A DNA stretch of 64,000 nucleotides. Source: Gymnothorax reevesii. Its lineage: Eukaryota; Chordata; Actinopteri; Anguilliformes; Muraenidae. The position numbers and the translations under genes were made by a program. The notes beneath the pieces are model-generated. The model was not told the DNA's origin. It did no database searches and saw only the letters and a program-made list of their open reading frames with translations. The DNA is taken from positions 123,219,447 through 123,283,446 of the forward strand of contig CM056573.1 of assembly GCA_029721435.1 (NCBI GenBank), read 5' to 3'. Positions 23,596 to 34,511 of the stretch are shown here, piece by piece (within the stretch, counting starts at the first letter, position 1; each line of letters opens with the position of its first letter).

Positions 23596-24351
23596 CAAGA
23601 GCTATCGCTGTCAGCTAGCTAGCTTGTGAAGCTAGCGCAAAAACCGAATCACAGCGATTAAGTATAAAAATGATGACAAACATTTCCCCTCACTAGCGTC
23701 ACCAGGGTGGGAAGACGGATAGCGTTTTATCTGGAGTAATGTAATATGCTACGCATGGAAGGATAATGGTGCTTTAATTAGCTATGAAATAACATGTCTT
23801 TGGCTGAACTGTCAGCTTGTTCTTTAGGTAAAAGAAGCAGCTAATCAATGGTAAAATTGGTCATGTGTGAGACATGGCATTGAAAGTGACAAATCAGAGC
23901 TGTAAGAGATTCTCCAGTAGGCATCATAGCTAGCTAGCTGTACCAAAGCGATTGCTTTTAGACTCACTCGCATGCTAGCTAACGTCTCTCAAATCTGCAA
24001 GCGCACTTGGGTTGCAGTTGCACAACACTGCCGCGAAGGCTTGGATAGGTTTGTGCATATTACAGCCAGCTCAGTTAATAGATTTGGGGCAAAAATCAAA
24101 TCCTATCGCTTTAATATGATGATCATTCACAAAGATTTTCCTTAGTTAACGTTAGCTAGCATAGCTGCCGAGATGGCTACATCCAAGGGGCAACGTAGCC
24201 TAATGCACGATGGCACACAATAGCCTAACCAGAAGCTGATTGGTTGGTATGCAAATGAGGAACATGCTTTTTCTTCGCACCCCTAATGTGTGACGGCCTA
24301 GCGGAAGACCCGCTGTGATGAGACGCAAACAGATTGCATTTTAATTTTCAT
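23596..24351. other. No gene seen; GCTAGC-rich
   Basis: Several AGCTAGCTAGCT palindromic words (23615-23635, 23925-23940, 24150-24165), as often found inside nonautonomous fish DNA transposons. It may belong with the flanking repeats (22.5-24.9 kb) in one larger element. Confidence 0.4.
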
Positions 24352-24850
24352 TGCGTCCCAAACAGAGCGTAGTGACATGTATTTGAAAATGCAATGTACT
24401 GGGAGGCGCTGTTTCCCTTACTGCATTTGAATATTGTCCCATGTATTGCAGGATAAGTCTTTGAAAATGAAATGTCAGATGTCGTCATCATTATTATATG
24501 ATTATTATTTCCAAGTGATTAGAAAACAGCATTTTCTTGATGTTGGCCCAAAAAGAGCATGATGACATGTATATGTAAATGCAATAGACAGGGAGAGCTG
24601 TTTATCTTATTGCGTTTGAATATTGTCCTCAGTAGAGCAAGTTAAGTCTTTGCAAACTAAATGTTGAATGCCGTTTTCAATATCATTTTCAAATAGTCAG
24701 AAAATAGCATTTACATTTCCTTGTTGATCTAAAAGAGTGTGTTGACATGTAAATGTAAAGGCAATAGGCTGGGGGCGCTGTTTTGCTTATTGCATTTGAA
24801 TATTGTCCACTGTATTGCGGAGCATGACTTAGAAAATGAAATGTGAAACA
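24352..24850. repeat. Three diverged tandem units of about 180-190 bp with conserved hairpin
   Basis: GACATGT recurs at 24374, 24564 and 24744 (spacing 190 and 180). Each unit shares CAAAxAGAGxxTGxTGACATGT, an AAATGCAAT-type block, a GGGAGGCGCTGTTT-type loop and a TATTGCATTTGAATATTGTCC-type block. The AAATGCAAT and ATTGCATTT blocks are inverted and can pair in each unit (24386-24428, 24576-24617, 24756-24797). I do not recognise the family. Confidence 0.7.
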
Positions 24851-25227
24851 GCTTTTCCTTATCAATTGAATATAGTCATAGATTTCCCAGATGTGTATGC
24901 GAAAATGAAAGTGATAATTGGATTAAAGGGATAGTCCATCCAAAAACTATAATTTGTATATCAATTACTCACCATTAGACAAAGTTGTTTTTCACCTGGT
25001 GCAACTTTATGGCCACTGGAGAGTTTTGAAAAATTATCCAAATTACTTTTTTGCTGGAAGCAAATGGGGTCACCCAGTAGCAATGGTAAAAAGTCCACAA
25101 AATGTCAGTTGACAAACTTTCAAACCATCGTCGAACACATTGTCCAGAATAATCCAAGCCTGCTTTGTCCACTCTATGCTCAGAACTCTAGAAACACGGT
25201 TATTTTTCTCTAAAAATTATAAAAATA

Positions 25228-25415
25228 CCACAGTTACGCTTCAAGTAAGCTCGCGCATTCAACGGAAGTCCCACCTCCTTCCTCGTTCCCAGACACTAAT
25301 AAAGTTTTTGAGAGAAGGGAAATGGCGTGATTCAAAAACTTTATTAGTCTCTGGGAACGAGCTGGGAGGCAGGACTTCCGTTGAATGCGCAAGCTTACTT
25401 GAAGCATAATTGTGG
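25228..25415. repeat. Foldback: 84-bp inverted arms, 20-bp loop
   Basis: The left arm 25228-25311 and right arm 25332-25415 are inverted copies with few mismatches, e.g. GCTTCAAGTAAGC against GCTTACTTGAAGC and AACGGAAGTC against GACTTCCGTT. The arms include AAAAACTTTATTAGT. It lies within a larger fish repeat starting near 24925 with AAGGGATAGTCCATCCAAAA, a relative of the widespread GGGATAGTTCACCCAAAAAT repeat. Confidence 0.8.
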
Positions 25416-28218
25416 TTTGCTGGCAGTGTTAGAGATGATTTGAACAGTGTTTGTGTACGTTCTTTGGATGAGAAGGGCAAGTTACTATGGAAATATTGTT
25501 TAAGAAATATTTGGTTATTATTCGTTAGTCCATTATCTAGCAGCAATATCCCCGAGCAGGGTTGCAGAAGAGCTGGAGTTTAACCCAACATACAATGGGC
25601 AAGACGTATTATTCTGTTATATACTGTATATTCTTATTGATTGTCCCTTGCTGCATGGCTTTTCGTTTTGTAGAATATGTACAGTAGTGGTGGAGGTGAT
25701 GATCACTGACTCTTGTTCTCCACAGTGGATTCTCAGACTATAAGAGATGTCATTAGTACCGCAATGACCAAGCAGTGTTGTTCCATAATAAATATCAGTA
25801 TTTCAGCAAGGCCCTGGATTTATGCAAACATGTAGTAAAATCAGTAGCTGTAGAGATTTCATCCAAAATGATTAACAGAGCTAGAAACCAATGAATATTT
25901 TACTGGCTGATGATGATGATTTGGTTTTTCTCCCACCAACAGTTTTTATTTCCCAGTGTTTTGATTGGTCAGTTAACCCACACTGTACATTGACCTCACA
26001 GTTACAACTCACCAATGGCTGACTTCTAACCCTCTTAAAACCATATTGCCTGATTTTATTGACCATTAGAATAAACGTACAGAACATTTTTGAAAACAAT
26101 AATAGTTCTTAAAAACCCACAATGGTGCAATTTTGTATAGTTTTAAAAGGTATTTTTGGGCCAGAGATAATATCTCTCCTGCTCTGGGAATTATGTGGTT
26201 TGAACCACAGGTATTTTAACAACAGGTACAAATAAAGGCATAAGCATTAATGTAATTTCCAATCCTTTTTTATAGTTTAGTGGTGAATAACGTATTACTC
26301 GGCTCACTTCTTATTAGGAGGGAGCATTTATCATTGATGCTTTTCTTTCTATGGTAAAAGAAAGACACATTACTCTACACAGCATGGAGTCTGTTCACTC
26401 CAAGAACTTTTCATAAAAGATTTCTGACAACTGAAAAAAATTTGAATACAAATGTAGGAAAAGTGTATCTCAGCACACGTAAAGAATTATACGTGCGTCT
26501 GTGAAAATGTTCACACACATACAAACACACGAACGCCCATGCACCTGAAGAGGTATATCTACAGTTGAGCATAATTATTTTCATCAAAGGCACTGGCGTT
26601 TCTTAAAAACATTTTAAACTCTGTGAACATTAGTCACTCCTAAATGACACCAAAGATGAAAGATTGACCTTTTCTTGGCACCAAGTTTAACATGATTCAT
26701 AATAAAATACTGCTGGCTGTATCCAAAATCGTAAAATAAAATTGTGTTTTCCCTCCCATTCATCACATTGAGGGGACAGCAGATGAAAATATTTCAATAC
26801 CCTTGTGCTACATTTACAACATAAGAATATCATTGGCTGTTTATCACACCTTGAAGAATTAATTTAATTTCATGACACCTGCAGGATTTTTTCCTTGAAT
26901 TGATACAGCTTAACATAGTTTGCGTGAAAGTGTTTCACAGTGGGAAATGAGTGCGCATTTTAGTATTTCTATTGTCCATATATGAAGTGTTCCGTGAGAG
27001 TGTTTATGATTTATCTTGTCTGCGTGGTAATGTGTGTGCCACCAGTTTGCACATTCATAAGCATCACAATTAATTAGCTGATACTTTTGTCCAAAGAAAC
27101 GTGCAGTTGCTTTAACTGAGCGAGGCCCAGCCCCCATGGAACAACGTTGAGTTTAGTGGCTGCATGGATCGTATTGTAGCTATCGCTGGACTTAGTCAAG
27201 AATCGCAGCGTAATCGTATGCTATAGGCTGAGGCCTGGATGTATTTTGCGCGTACGTAAGCTTATCTGTGAGTGTGCACATCTGAGTGCAATTGTGTGCA
27301 TGCACAAATTTTAGTGTGTATATATGTGTTTGTGTGACTGTCTCTGTCTGTGTGTGTCTGTTTGCGAGTATGTGCATGTAAGTGTGCTTGTCTGTGCTCA
27401 CGTTTGAGTGTGTGTGCCAGTACTTGAGTCGCATGCATATGCAGTGTGTTTTTGTCTGTCATTATTTTCTTGTACATGACATTGAGAGGAACAATTTAAT
27501 TTTCACAATGCTAGTTGCTCATAAATGACCCAGAATGGAATGAGCAGCTGTGTGGTTTAGCATTATTCAGAGCAAGGGCACTACAATATTAGCATAAGCA
27601 GACATAATGAAGCAGCTACTTAACACTGTGTGGTATAACTGGTCTGTCCTGGCATAGTGCACAGGTTTAGGGGTGGAGATGGGATCAGTTGCCGAGGATC
27701 AGTGGCCCAGCATCAGCGCACTTCGCCTGGCCGATGTACAGTAAACACCCACTACTAAGTAGCGGTTCCTGAGAATTAATTTGGGTTAAAATACACATAC
27801 TTCCACACACAGACACAGACATACACACTTCCATCCTTTGCATTTCACAAAGAGAATTCCCAGCCCCCTGAAATGAATGTTTTATTCATTTAAACCCATA
27901 TATTTCATGACCCAGTCATTTTCAACCTGCTATACTGACAATATGATATTATTTTTGTCCCCTAATCACAACTGCCAAGGCAGTCAGGCATGTATTTGAC
28001 CAAAGCAATTAGAAAACAAAAGTCACATCAACATCAATTAAAATTACAATGATGACCATGAAACAAATGCAGCCAGTCTTTGGTTTTTGCCTGTTTTCAT
28101 GGTAAGCATGGCATTGGAAACCACCTTGAATGCTCACATCTCAGACCTGTCTCAGCCACATTTGGAGTGCTGAGATTGACATAGGGCCTGATTGACAGGG
28201 AGTGACAGAGGGTGCAAG
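25416..28218. other. Gene-free stretch
   Basis: Single-copy-looking DNA plus the TG-rich tract at 27261-27440. 26810-27110 and 27490-27640 are AT-rich with low-CpG enhancer-like words. No domain-bearing frame. Confidence 0.5.
27261..27440. repeat. Interrupted TG-rich tract
   Basis: Degenerate TGTG/TGAGTG sequence without a pure core. The minus-strand frames over it are TH-rich artefacts. Confidence 0.8.
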
Positions 28219-28248
28219 AAACACACACACACACACACACACACACAC
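28219..28248. repeat. (CA)n microsatellite next to the Tc1 nest
   Basis: 15 CA units just left of the outer Tc1 terminus; the other Tc1 terminus is also followed by a microsatellite. Confidence 0.95.
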
Positions 28249-28456
28249 GTATATACATATGTACACTACTGCACAAAAGTTTGGGATCACGTGGAAATTT
28301 TCTTGTTTTCCATGGATTCACACATGAAATTAGTCTGAATAGGAAATATAGCAAATGAACAGAACATGCTGACATTGTCTGAGTTAGAAATAATGATTTT
28401 AATGGAAAATGATGAATATGTAATTCAAACTTTGCCTTCATCAGAAAAAAAAAAGA

Positions 28457-28765
28457 CCTTCACTGTTGATACTGAAACTGGTGTTTGACAGGAACTATTT
28501 AGCGCAGCAGCTAGTTGACAGCCTGTGAGGCGTCTTTGTCTTAAGCTACACGCTCAGATATTTGTCTTCTTGCACAGTTGTGCATCAGGGCCTCCCACTC
28601 CTTTTTTCTGTCCTTAAATGCCAGTTTGTGCTGCTCTCTGGAGGGAGTAGTTGACAGCATGGTAAGAGATTTTCAGTTTTCAGTTTCTCGCATTGAATAG
28701 CCTTCTTTTCTAAGCACAACAATAGACTGACGGGTCTCTAAAGGAAGTTCTTTCTTTCTGGCCAT
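28457..28765 (-). pseudogene. Tc1 transposase N-terminal remnant (outer element)
   Basis: The minus-strand frame starts MARKKELPLETRQSIVVLRK, the helix-turn-helix DNA-binding start of teleost Tc1 transposases. It soon meets stops and frame changes. Further words such as the RRLTGCQLAAALNS-type segment are recognisable in another frame. No DDE residues remain. Confidence 0.7.
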
Positions 28766-29010
28766 TTTGAGCCTGTAAACAAACAAACAACTGCTGATGC
28801 TTCAGGTACTAAACAAACCTCAAGAATGCCATGCTCCCTTTTGCGCTCCCTTATTAGTTCAACGGTTTTCAGCTGTGCAACACATTTGCAGAAGGGTTTT
28901 CTTATAATCAATTAGCCTTATATAATGCTTAACTTGGATTAGCAGTCATACCAGGAGATTGATGCAGAGGACTGACAGTTGCTGATAATAGGCCTTTATG
29001 CAAAAATGCA

Positions 29011-30501
29011 CTGACCAAAACTTCCAACGCAACACTCAGGTTTATTGCAACACATGTTATTTTCTTATAATAAATTTAACAATACACAACAAATATCAAG
29101 ATTAAAATCAAAAACACAGTTTTAGAGTCAGGAATGAAGAACAGATTTTTCCTGGTTTCCCATTCATTGCATTAGTTGAAGGCGCAATTCTGGATCGCCG
29201 AAGTCAGTATCTTGTATGGCCTCCTCTGGGGTCACACACAGCCTGGATTCTGCGATGCATAGAGTCAATCAAATGCCGAATTTCAGCCTGTGTGATGCGA
29301 TCCCATTCCTCCTGGAGTGCTTGACGCAACTGTTGGCGTGATCCAGAACCAGCCACAGTCCTTCTCACCTGGCGATCTAGAATATCCCATAGATGTTCTA
29401 GAGGGTTTAAATCTGGGGAATACGCAGGCCAATCAAGACACTGAACATTATTCTACCTCAGGTAGTCCTGACAGACGCTGGCGACATGCGGTCTTGCGTT
29501 ATCCTGTTGCAGCATCAGGTGATAGCAATGGACAAGTGGAACTGCGCCAGGGGTAAGGATGTTGTCCTGGCAAAGGGCCGCACTGAGGTTTCCATCGATG
29601 AAAATGAGGTCTGTCTTGTGTGCACTGCTTATTCCAGCCCAAACCATCACACTGGGTCCATCCCAGCGGTCATGCTGCAGGATGGTAGCGTCAGTATAGC
29701 GTTCCCATCGCCTACGCCATACACGCAGTCTTCCGTCAGACACACTCAACTTGAACCTCGATTCATCGGAGAAGATCACCCTGTTCCACCTGAGAGCATT
29801 CCAGCCCAAATGTGCCCTTGACTATCGCAGACGGACGCGGTGACGTGCAGGAGTCAACACCAAACCACGTCGGGGACGTCAGCTGTGCAAGTCGGCTTCA
29901 CCCAGGCGGTTGCGTACGGTTTGGTCGCTAATCCAGTTCTGGTGACGACCTCTGGTCTGAGCAGCAGTGACTGTAGCTGGCAGGAAGGCGGCAGCTGGCA
30001 GCTGGAGGCGAATATGGCGATCCTGCTGAGGGGTGGTCTGGGGGCATGTGGTCAATCACCAGTGCTTCCTGTTTCATTATACCGGCTCCAGAGACGTGAT
30101 ATGGTCGACACGTGGACGCCCAGGTTCCTTGCAGCCCGTTTTTGTGACATTCCACCAGTGAGCATACCAATGGCTCGCTCTCGCTGATTTTGACCTAGGC
30201 GCGGCATGGTCACACGTTGACCCAGGATAATGCAAAGGAATATTTAAGTTGCCCATTGCTACTGCTATTTATCGACCAAATTCTTGAAGGATTGGTCAAT
30301 GAGTTCTACTCAACCTGACGGGATGGGCAAAATTCTAAACAATGTGCAATCAAGCGGAATGAGCTGCCCACACGACAAAATCAAAACAATTTTCAGAGCT
30401 TTTAAGTTGTAGTTGATGTATCATGGCTCAAAACCAATATCCCATTTTATGTACACCAAGTATTTCAAAATTGTATGTGTTGCATTGGATGTTTTGGTCA
30501 G
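29011..30501 (-). mobile_element. Inner Tc1-like element, near full length, nested in the outer one
   Basis: 1491 bp. The left end reads CTGACCAAAACTTCCAACGC; the right end inverted reads CTGACCAAAACATCCAATGC. The flanking TA is intact at the right (30502-30503) and has become CA at the left (29009-29010). It carries one transposase pseudogene on the minus strand. Insertion into TA of the outer element gives the relative order: outer first, inner second. Confidence 0.9.
29204..30207 (-). pseudogene. Tc1-family transposase pseudogene (inner element)
   Basis: Would be a DD34E cut-and-paste transposase acting on the element's inverted repeats. It begins at an ATG at 30207 with MPRLGQNQRERAIGMLTGGM and a helix-turn-helix. 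An in-frame stop comes at about residue 52, followed by a frame-shifted middle. From 29809 to 29453 the catalytic domain is open: VIFSDESRFKL holds the first Asp and QQDNARPH the second. After a TAG at about 29453 the same frame continues with DWPAYSPDLNPLEHLWD, holding the final Glu, and ends at a TGA at 29204-29206. All three catalytic residues survive, but the stops and shifts make it nonfunctional. Confidence 0.9.
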
Positions 30502-30665
30502 TATAGATCATTCTTTGAAAGTCATTTGATTAATTTTAATTGTTTGTGAAATGGATAAGAATGTTTGTGAAATGGAAAAAAAAAGTTTGTGAAATGCATG
30601 AAAATGTATCTTTCTTCGGAAAACAAAGAAATTTGCAAGTGATCCCAAACTTTTGAGTGGTAGTG

Positions 30666-30708
30666 TATATATATATATATATATATAATGTGTGTGTGTG
30701 TGTGTGTG

Positions 30709-30767
<59 letters not shown>

Positions 30768-30838
30768 CCCAATTCCGAAATAGTTGGGACGACCATGCAG
30801 TATATATGTAGAGAGAGAGAGATAGAGAGAGAGAGAGC
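30666..30838. repeat. Compound microsatellite (TA)n-(TG)n-(CT)n-(TA)n and (GA)n
   Basis: 30666-30763 holds four successive dinucleotide blocks. A 40-bp teleost repeat fragment intervenes, then GA repeats from 30808 to 30838. Confidence 0.95.
30768..30800 (+). repeat. Teleost terminal repeat, 5' fragment
   Basis: CCCCAATTCCGAAATAGTTGG then GACG, directly after a compound microsatellite. It matches the first 30 or so bases of the family at 46265-46437. The rest is absent or replaced by GA-rich repeats. Confidence 0.55.
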
Positions 30839-32984
30839 GAGGAATCAGAACTAGTTCTTGCTTTACTGATTTAATGATGGTTCAAATGGTGAAATGTCCT
30901 ACCACTCTGACACAGAGGCAAGCCCCAAACGTCTCAGACTCTATCACAACACAGGACTTGCGATGAGTTATCTTACTCGTGACTGGATTTCTCCACAAAA
31001 TTTATGAATTCTAGTCAGCGCAGTGCTTGACACCTAAGTAGAGGCTGCATGAGTGCTGTACATGTTAGATGTCAGCCTTGGCACAAGTGTTTACAGGAGA
31101 TCTGGCATCCTGTGTGTGTTTCCAGTCTCTTAATCTCTGTGATTCTCCATGCTTCAATACAGGAGTGCTGTAATCACTTGGCTCCTTTCGGTGGTATGAC
31201 CGACTATAAACCCACCCTGTTACTCAATAGTTGATGGGTCATGTGTGCTTAATTTGAATATGTCATAATTCATATATTCAACTTGAGATATACAGTACTT
31301 AAGATTCACAGAGATGCAGTCTTTTCACTGTTTCTTAGAATGCACATGATTTATTGTAAACCCATTCAATAATAAAGCTCTCTATTTTAAAAATATTACA
31401 AAAGATCAATTTCAGCAATAATATTTGAAATAAGTATATTTAAGTAAGATTGTTAAAGAATGTGGCAAAATATTCTGGCAAGAGAGAATAGTGAAGACAA
31501 CATCTGTGATATTTTTACATTCATATTATTTTTATACATATTTTGAGTGATATTTCAGCAATTGATAAACCTTTGGCAATGGCCACGAACAGGACAAAAT
31601 TCAAAACTCAGAAACTGTGCTTAAAATGTGGATTAATGTATCCAAACAAATTGTGTGGCATCTAAGCGTCTTCAGATGATTCAAAAATTTGGATTTAATT
31701 TTTTTTTTTTTTTTTCATATTCTCAAAAATAGTTTTTGCGGCTCTGGTAAGGCCACTATTTCACGCAATGGCATGGAGCAGTGATGAATGACATAAATGC
31801 AGTGCTCAATTTATTAAGCATGTCTGGGCTTTTACCGAATCTTGACAGTAGCCTGACTATGGAGTTCAAAGTCTTGAGGCCGTAGTGAAAGTCCAGCAAA
31901 ATTTTCATCCACTCATGACCTCAACCAGCTGATTTCACACAGGCTGAGGGGCTCTTCAGGAATTTCCTGCATTTTGCCTGGATTGTCTACCTGTTCCTAA
32001 GATTGCTGCACAAACTGGTATCACCATGTTGTTCTGGTATCAATGGTTGTCCAGGATTAATATTAGTCAACCAATGAATAAAAATAAAATGTCATTCATT
32101 TTGTCTAAAGTTAGTCAGCTTCAGTTAGGGGGCTTTTCATGCAGATAAGCAAAGGTGCATGTTATCCTGAAAACCTAAAACGTTTTTTTGCCTTGCTTTG
32201 TGAATTTTATATAATTTTCATATCACTTTCTCTGTCAAATTGCTCACCTTCGGGGATTTCCCTCATTTGAACTGTTTGCCAGAGTTTCTTGCTAGCCATG
32301 TGTGATGCATTGCTTAATGCAGTTGTGCTTTCGTGATGTCATCATAGCAGAACTGCTAGTTACTGGTGGACTATAATGTTACTCTTAGACAAGCATCACT
32401 TCGTTCATCCTGGAACAACACTTTCACGGCGATATCCGGTGGTGCTGAATTGTTTTCTATCCATCATAGATAGTCTTTCCCTGATGGGTCTCATCGCAGC
32501 GGCTCTAAAAAGAGATGGAGCGTCCTGGCCACCCTTGTGATAGTTTCTTCACATTAGAACATTGCATTGGAGCCCAGCACACTCCTCAAAGGATCAGACT
32601 TTGTTGGTTGGGGTAGTATCATAATTTTTAAATCCCCAAACACTATTCTATGATTGTCGTCATTAGTGTTGCTCTCAATGGTGAGATATCTGCTGGCCAT
32701 TGGCATATTGCATCACTCATCACACTCCAATTTCTTTGCTTTCTTTGGGCTTTCAAAGCATTCAAGCTGTGAAAATTGACCAACGTTTCGTTCAGGTCAG
32801 AGAGAACAATAAAAGCTGAGGTCCACCCTGACTCAGTCTCTTTTCAGTGAGAAGTGGGCCATAAATGGGAGTTACGTCTTTAGTTTCCCGCTTCAGAATG
32901 ATTTAAACCCCATGGGAAATAATAAAGAAGATGAAGCCGAAAAGGAAAGAACGGTTTTGCGCTCTATCCATGCTGGAGATAAAA
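30839..32984. other. Gene-free stretch
   Basis: No recognised repeat or gene; a T run at about 31699-31717. Confidence 0.5.
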
Positions 32985-33205
32985 CGGTGCATTACGCCAT
33001 CAAGCCAACTGCGTTATCAGAAGAGACTTGCTTGCTAACATCACATTTTAAATACATTTATACAGCTGGATATTTACTGAAGCATTTCAGGTCAAGTACT
33101 GTGTTCAAGTGTATAGTGGCAGGCACCCAGCTGGGCGTTGATCCCACAACCATTTCTTTACAAGCCAATGATCCAGCCATTTCAATGCGCGGCCCCCGAA
33201 CACAC
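32985..33205 (-). repeat. tRNA-derived SINE with UnaL2-like tail
   Basis: On the minus strand a tRNA-like head is followed by GGTTGTGGGATCAACGCCCA (B-box region), CTGCCACTATACACTTGAAC, AGTACTTGACCTGAAATGC and CAGTAAATATCCAGC. It then ends in AAGTCTCTTCTGATAACGC..., a diverged form of the AAGTCGCTCTGGATAAGAGC tail that many fish SINEs share with UnaL2/L2 LINEs. The 106-codon frame over it on the plus strand is incidental. Confidence 0.7.
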
Positions 33206-33745
33206 CAAGCTCATCGGCCAAGCGAGGAATAACAGATAAACACTCTTCAGATTGAATTATTTATCTTGAAACTGTGATATTCACTGCTTGGAAGCTGGAA
33301 AAATCCCCACCCTGATGAAGGTTTAGAAGGAACTTTCCCAGCCTTGTAATAACTGTTCTTTGCCAATAGACACAAACACGCAAAAAGGGACGAAATTCTC
33401 GTGGCCTTGCCAGATATTTATATTTGAACTTGAAGAAAACAGAAGCTTATTTCGCAGTTTCATGGAACTGACTGAAGAACAGGTTCGAAATTAAAACAAC
33501 AGCCATTTAACAGAGAACAAAATGGGACAGTCAATAAAATTATCATTTCACACACAATCCTCCTGCCTTAAGATATCAGCTTGTGGAAATCATTCCATCA
33601 AAAGCCTGACTTCTGTAAAAGATAACATGGTGCACAAAATGTGAAGAGTGTACAGTTTTGAAAAACTCCTCAGGAGGCATGCGCTCGGGAAGATTTTTGA
33701 ACTGGGGGGGCTGCCAACCGAAAGTAGAAGAGTTACGTCATTAAA

Positions 33746-33776
<31 letters not shown>

Positions 33777-34309
33777 GTATATATTTTTTTTTAATACCTT
33801 TGCATGAGGGCGTCATGACAATGTTGATCTTTGCCACAGGGGTCATAGCAACTAAGGGTGCAAACGAGTACTGGAATAAAAGAATACTCGCCATATAAAT
33901 TATAACAAAAATGATAATTTATTCATCGTTTTGTTGTCTTAGGGCTTGAATTATTTAATACGTTTTATCCAAATAAGTTCCTTTGTTTTGTACGCACGTG
34001 TCATTTTTCTTGTAACCTTATTTGTTTCAACCTCTTCAACCCCAACTCCTGGTAATGCTGCCGGGATTTCCCTGTCTCACACATGAAGGCTCACAACCCC
34101 TCCCAGTTTGATATTGCATGATTCACAACCAAACAATTTACGATTTGAATTAACAAGACCAATATATAATCCTATAATGATTAAGAAATTATTAATGAGG
34201 AATAAAAAACCACCGACAGGCTACATTGTAAACGTGCACGAAATTATGGCAATGACAAGTACCCACCTTCTCAGGAATAAAATCCTCCAAAATATAAAGA
34301 CGAGCATCC
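33206..34309. other. Gene-free stretch
   Basis: Only the A/T hairpin tract (33743-33795) is notable. Confidence 0.5.
33743..33795. repeat. (A)n-(AT)n-(T)n self-complementary tract
   Basis: About 21 As, then AT/TATA repeats, then Ts. The tract is its own reverse complement and can extrude a hairpin. Confidence 0.85.
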
Positions 34310-34511
34310 CCCTTTTTTTTAAAGATTATTTTTTTGGGAATTTCTCCTTTATTTGACAGTTGTACAGTGTAGAGAGACAGGAGGGTTGGGGAGAAGAATG
34401 GGGGAAGACATGCAGCAAATGACCTGAGATGGAATTAAACCTGGGTCTCTGCGGGAAGGACACAGCCTTTATGGTCCGCGCTCTTGGACCGTTGAGCCAC
34501 CGGAGTGCCCT
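34310..34511 (-). repeat. tRNA-derived SINE (teleost type) with A-rich tail
   Basis: On the minus strand it begins GGGCACTCCGGTGGCTCAAC. TGGCTCAACGG fits an RNA polymerase III A box, and GGTTTAATTCC about 55 bp on fits a B box. The body has TGCTGCATGTCTTCCCCCAT and CTCCTGTCTCTCTACACTG, ending AAATAAAGGAG and an A-rich tail (34310-34330). It was probably mobilised by a LINE partner. Confidence 0.75.

Larger units (their letters stand above)
28262..30667 (-). mobile_element. Outer Tc1-like element, internally deleted, carrying a second Tc1
   Basis: Terminal inverted repeats begin TACACTACTGCACAAAAGTT at the left and, inverted, TACACTACCACTCAAAAGTT at the right; TA dinucleotides sit at both ends. 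This terminus is typical of a very common teleost Tc1 family. A transposase N-terminus is readable on the minus strand from 28765. The catalytic part is missing and the sequence jumps to the 3' region near 28440. A second Tc1-like element is inserted at 29011-30501, in what would be the 5' untranslated region. Confidence 0.85.

Noticed and set aside
29486..30187. Two plus-strand frames of 111 and 115 codons
   Set aside because: They lie opposite the Tc1 transposase pseudogene and are its antisense shadows.
32912..33232. 106-codon plus-strand frame
   Set aside because: More than half overlaps a tRNA-derived SINE on the other strand.
34310..34511. A functional tRNA gene
   Set aside because: A and B boxes are diverged, no cloverleaf with anticodon stem is evident, and the body and A-rich tail are those of a SINE.
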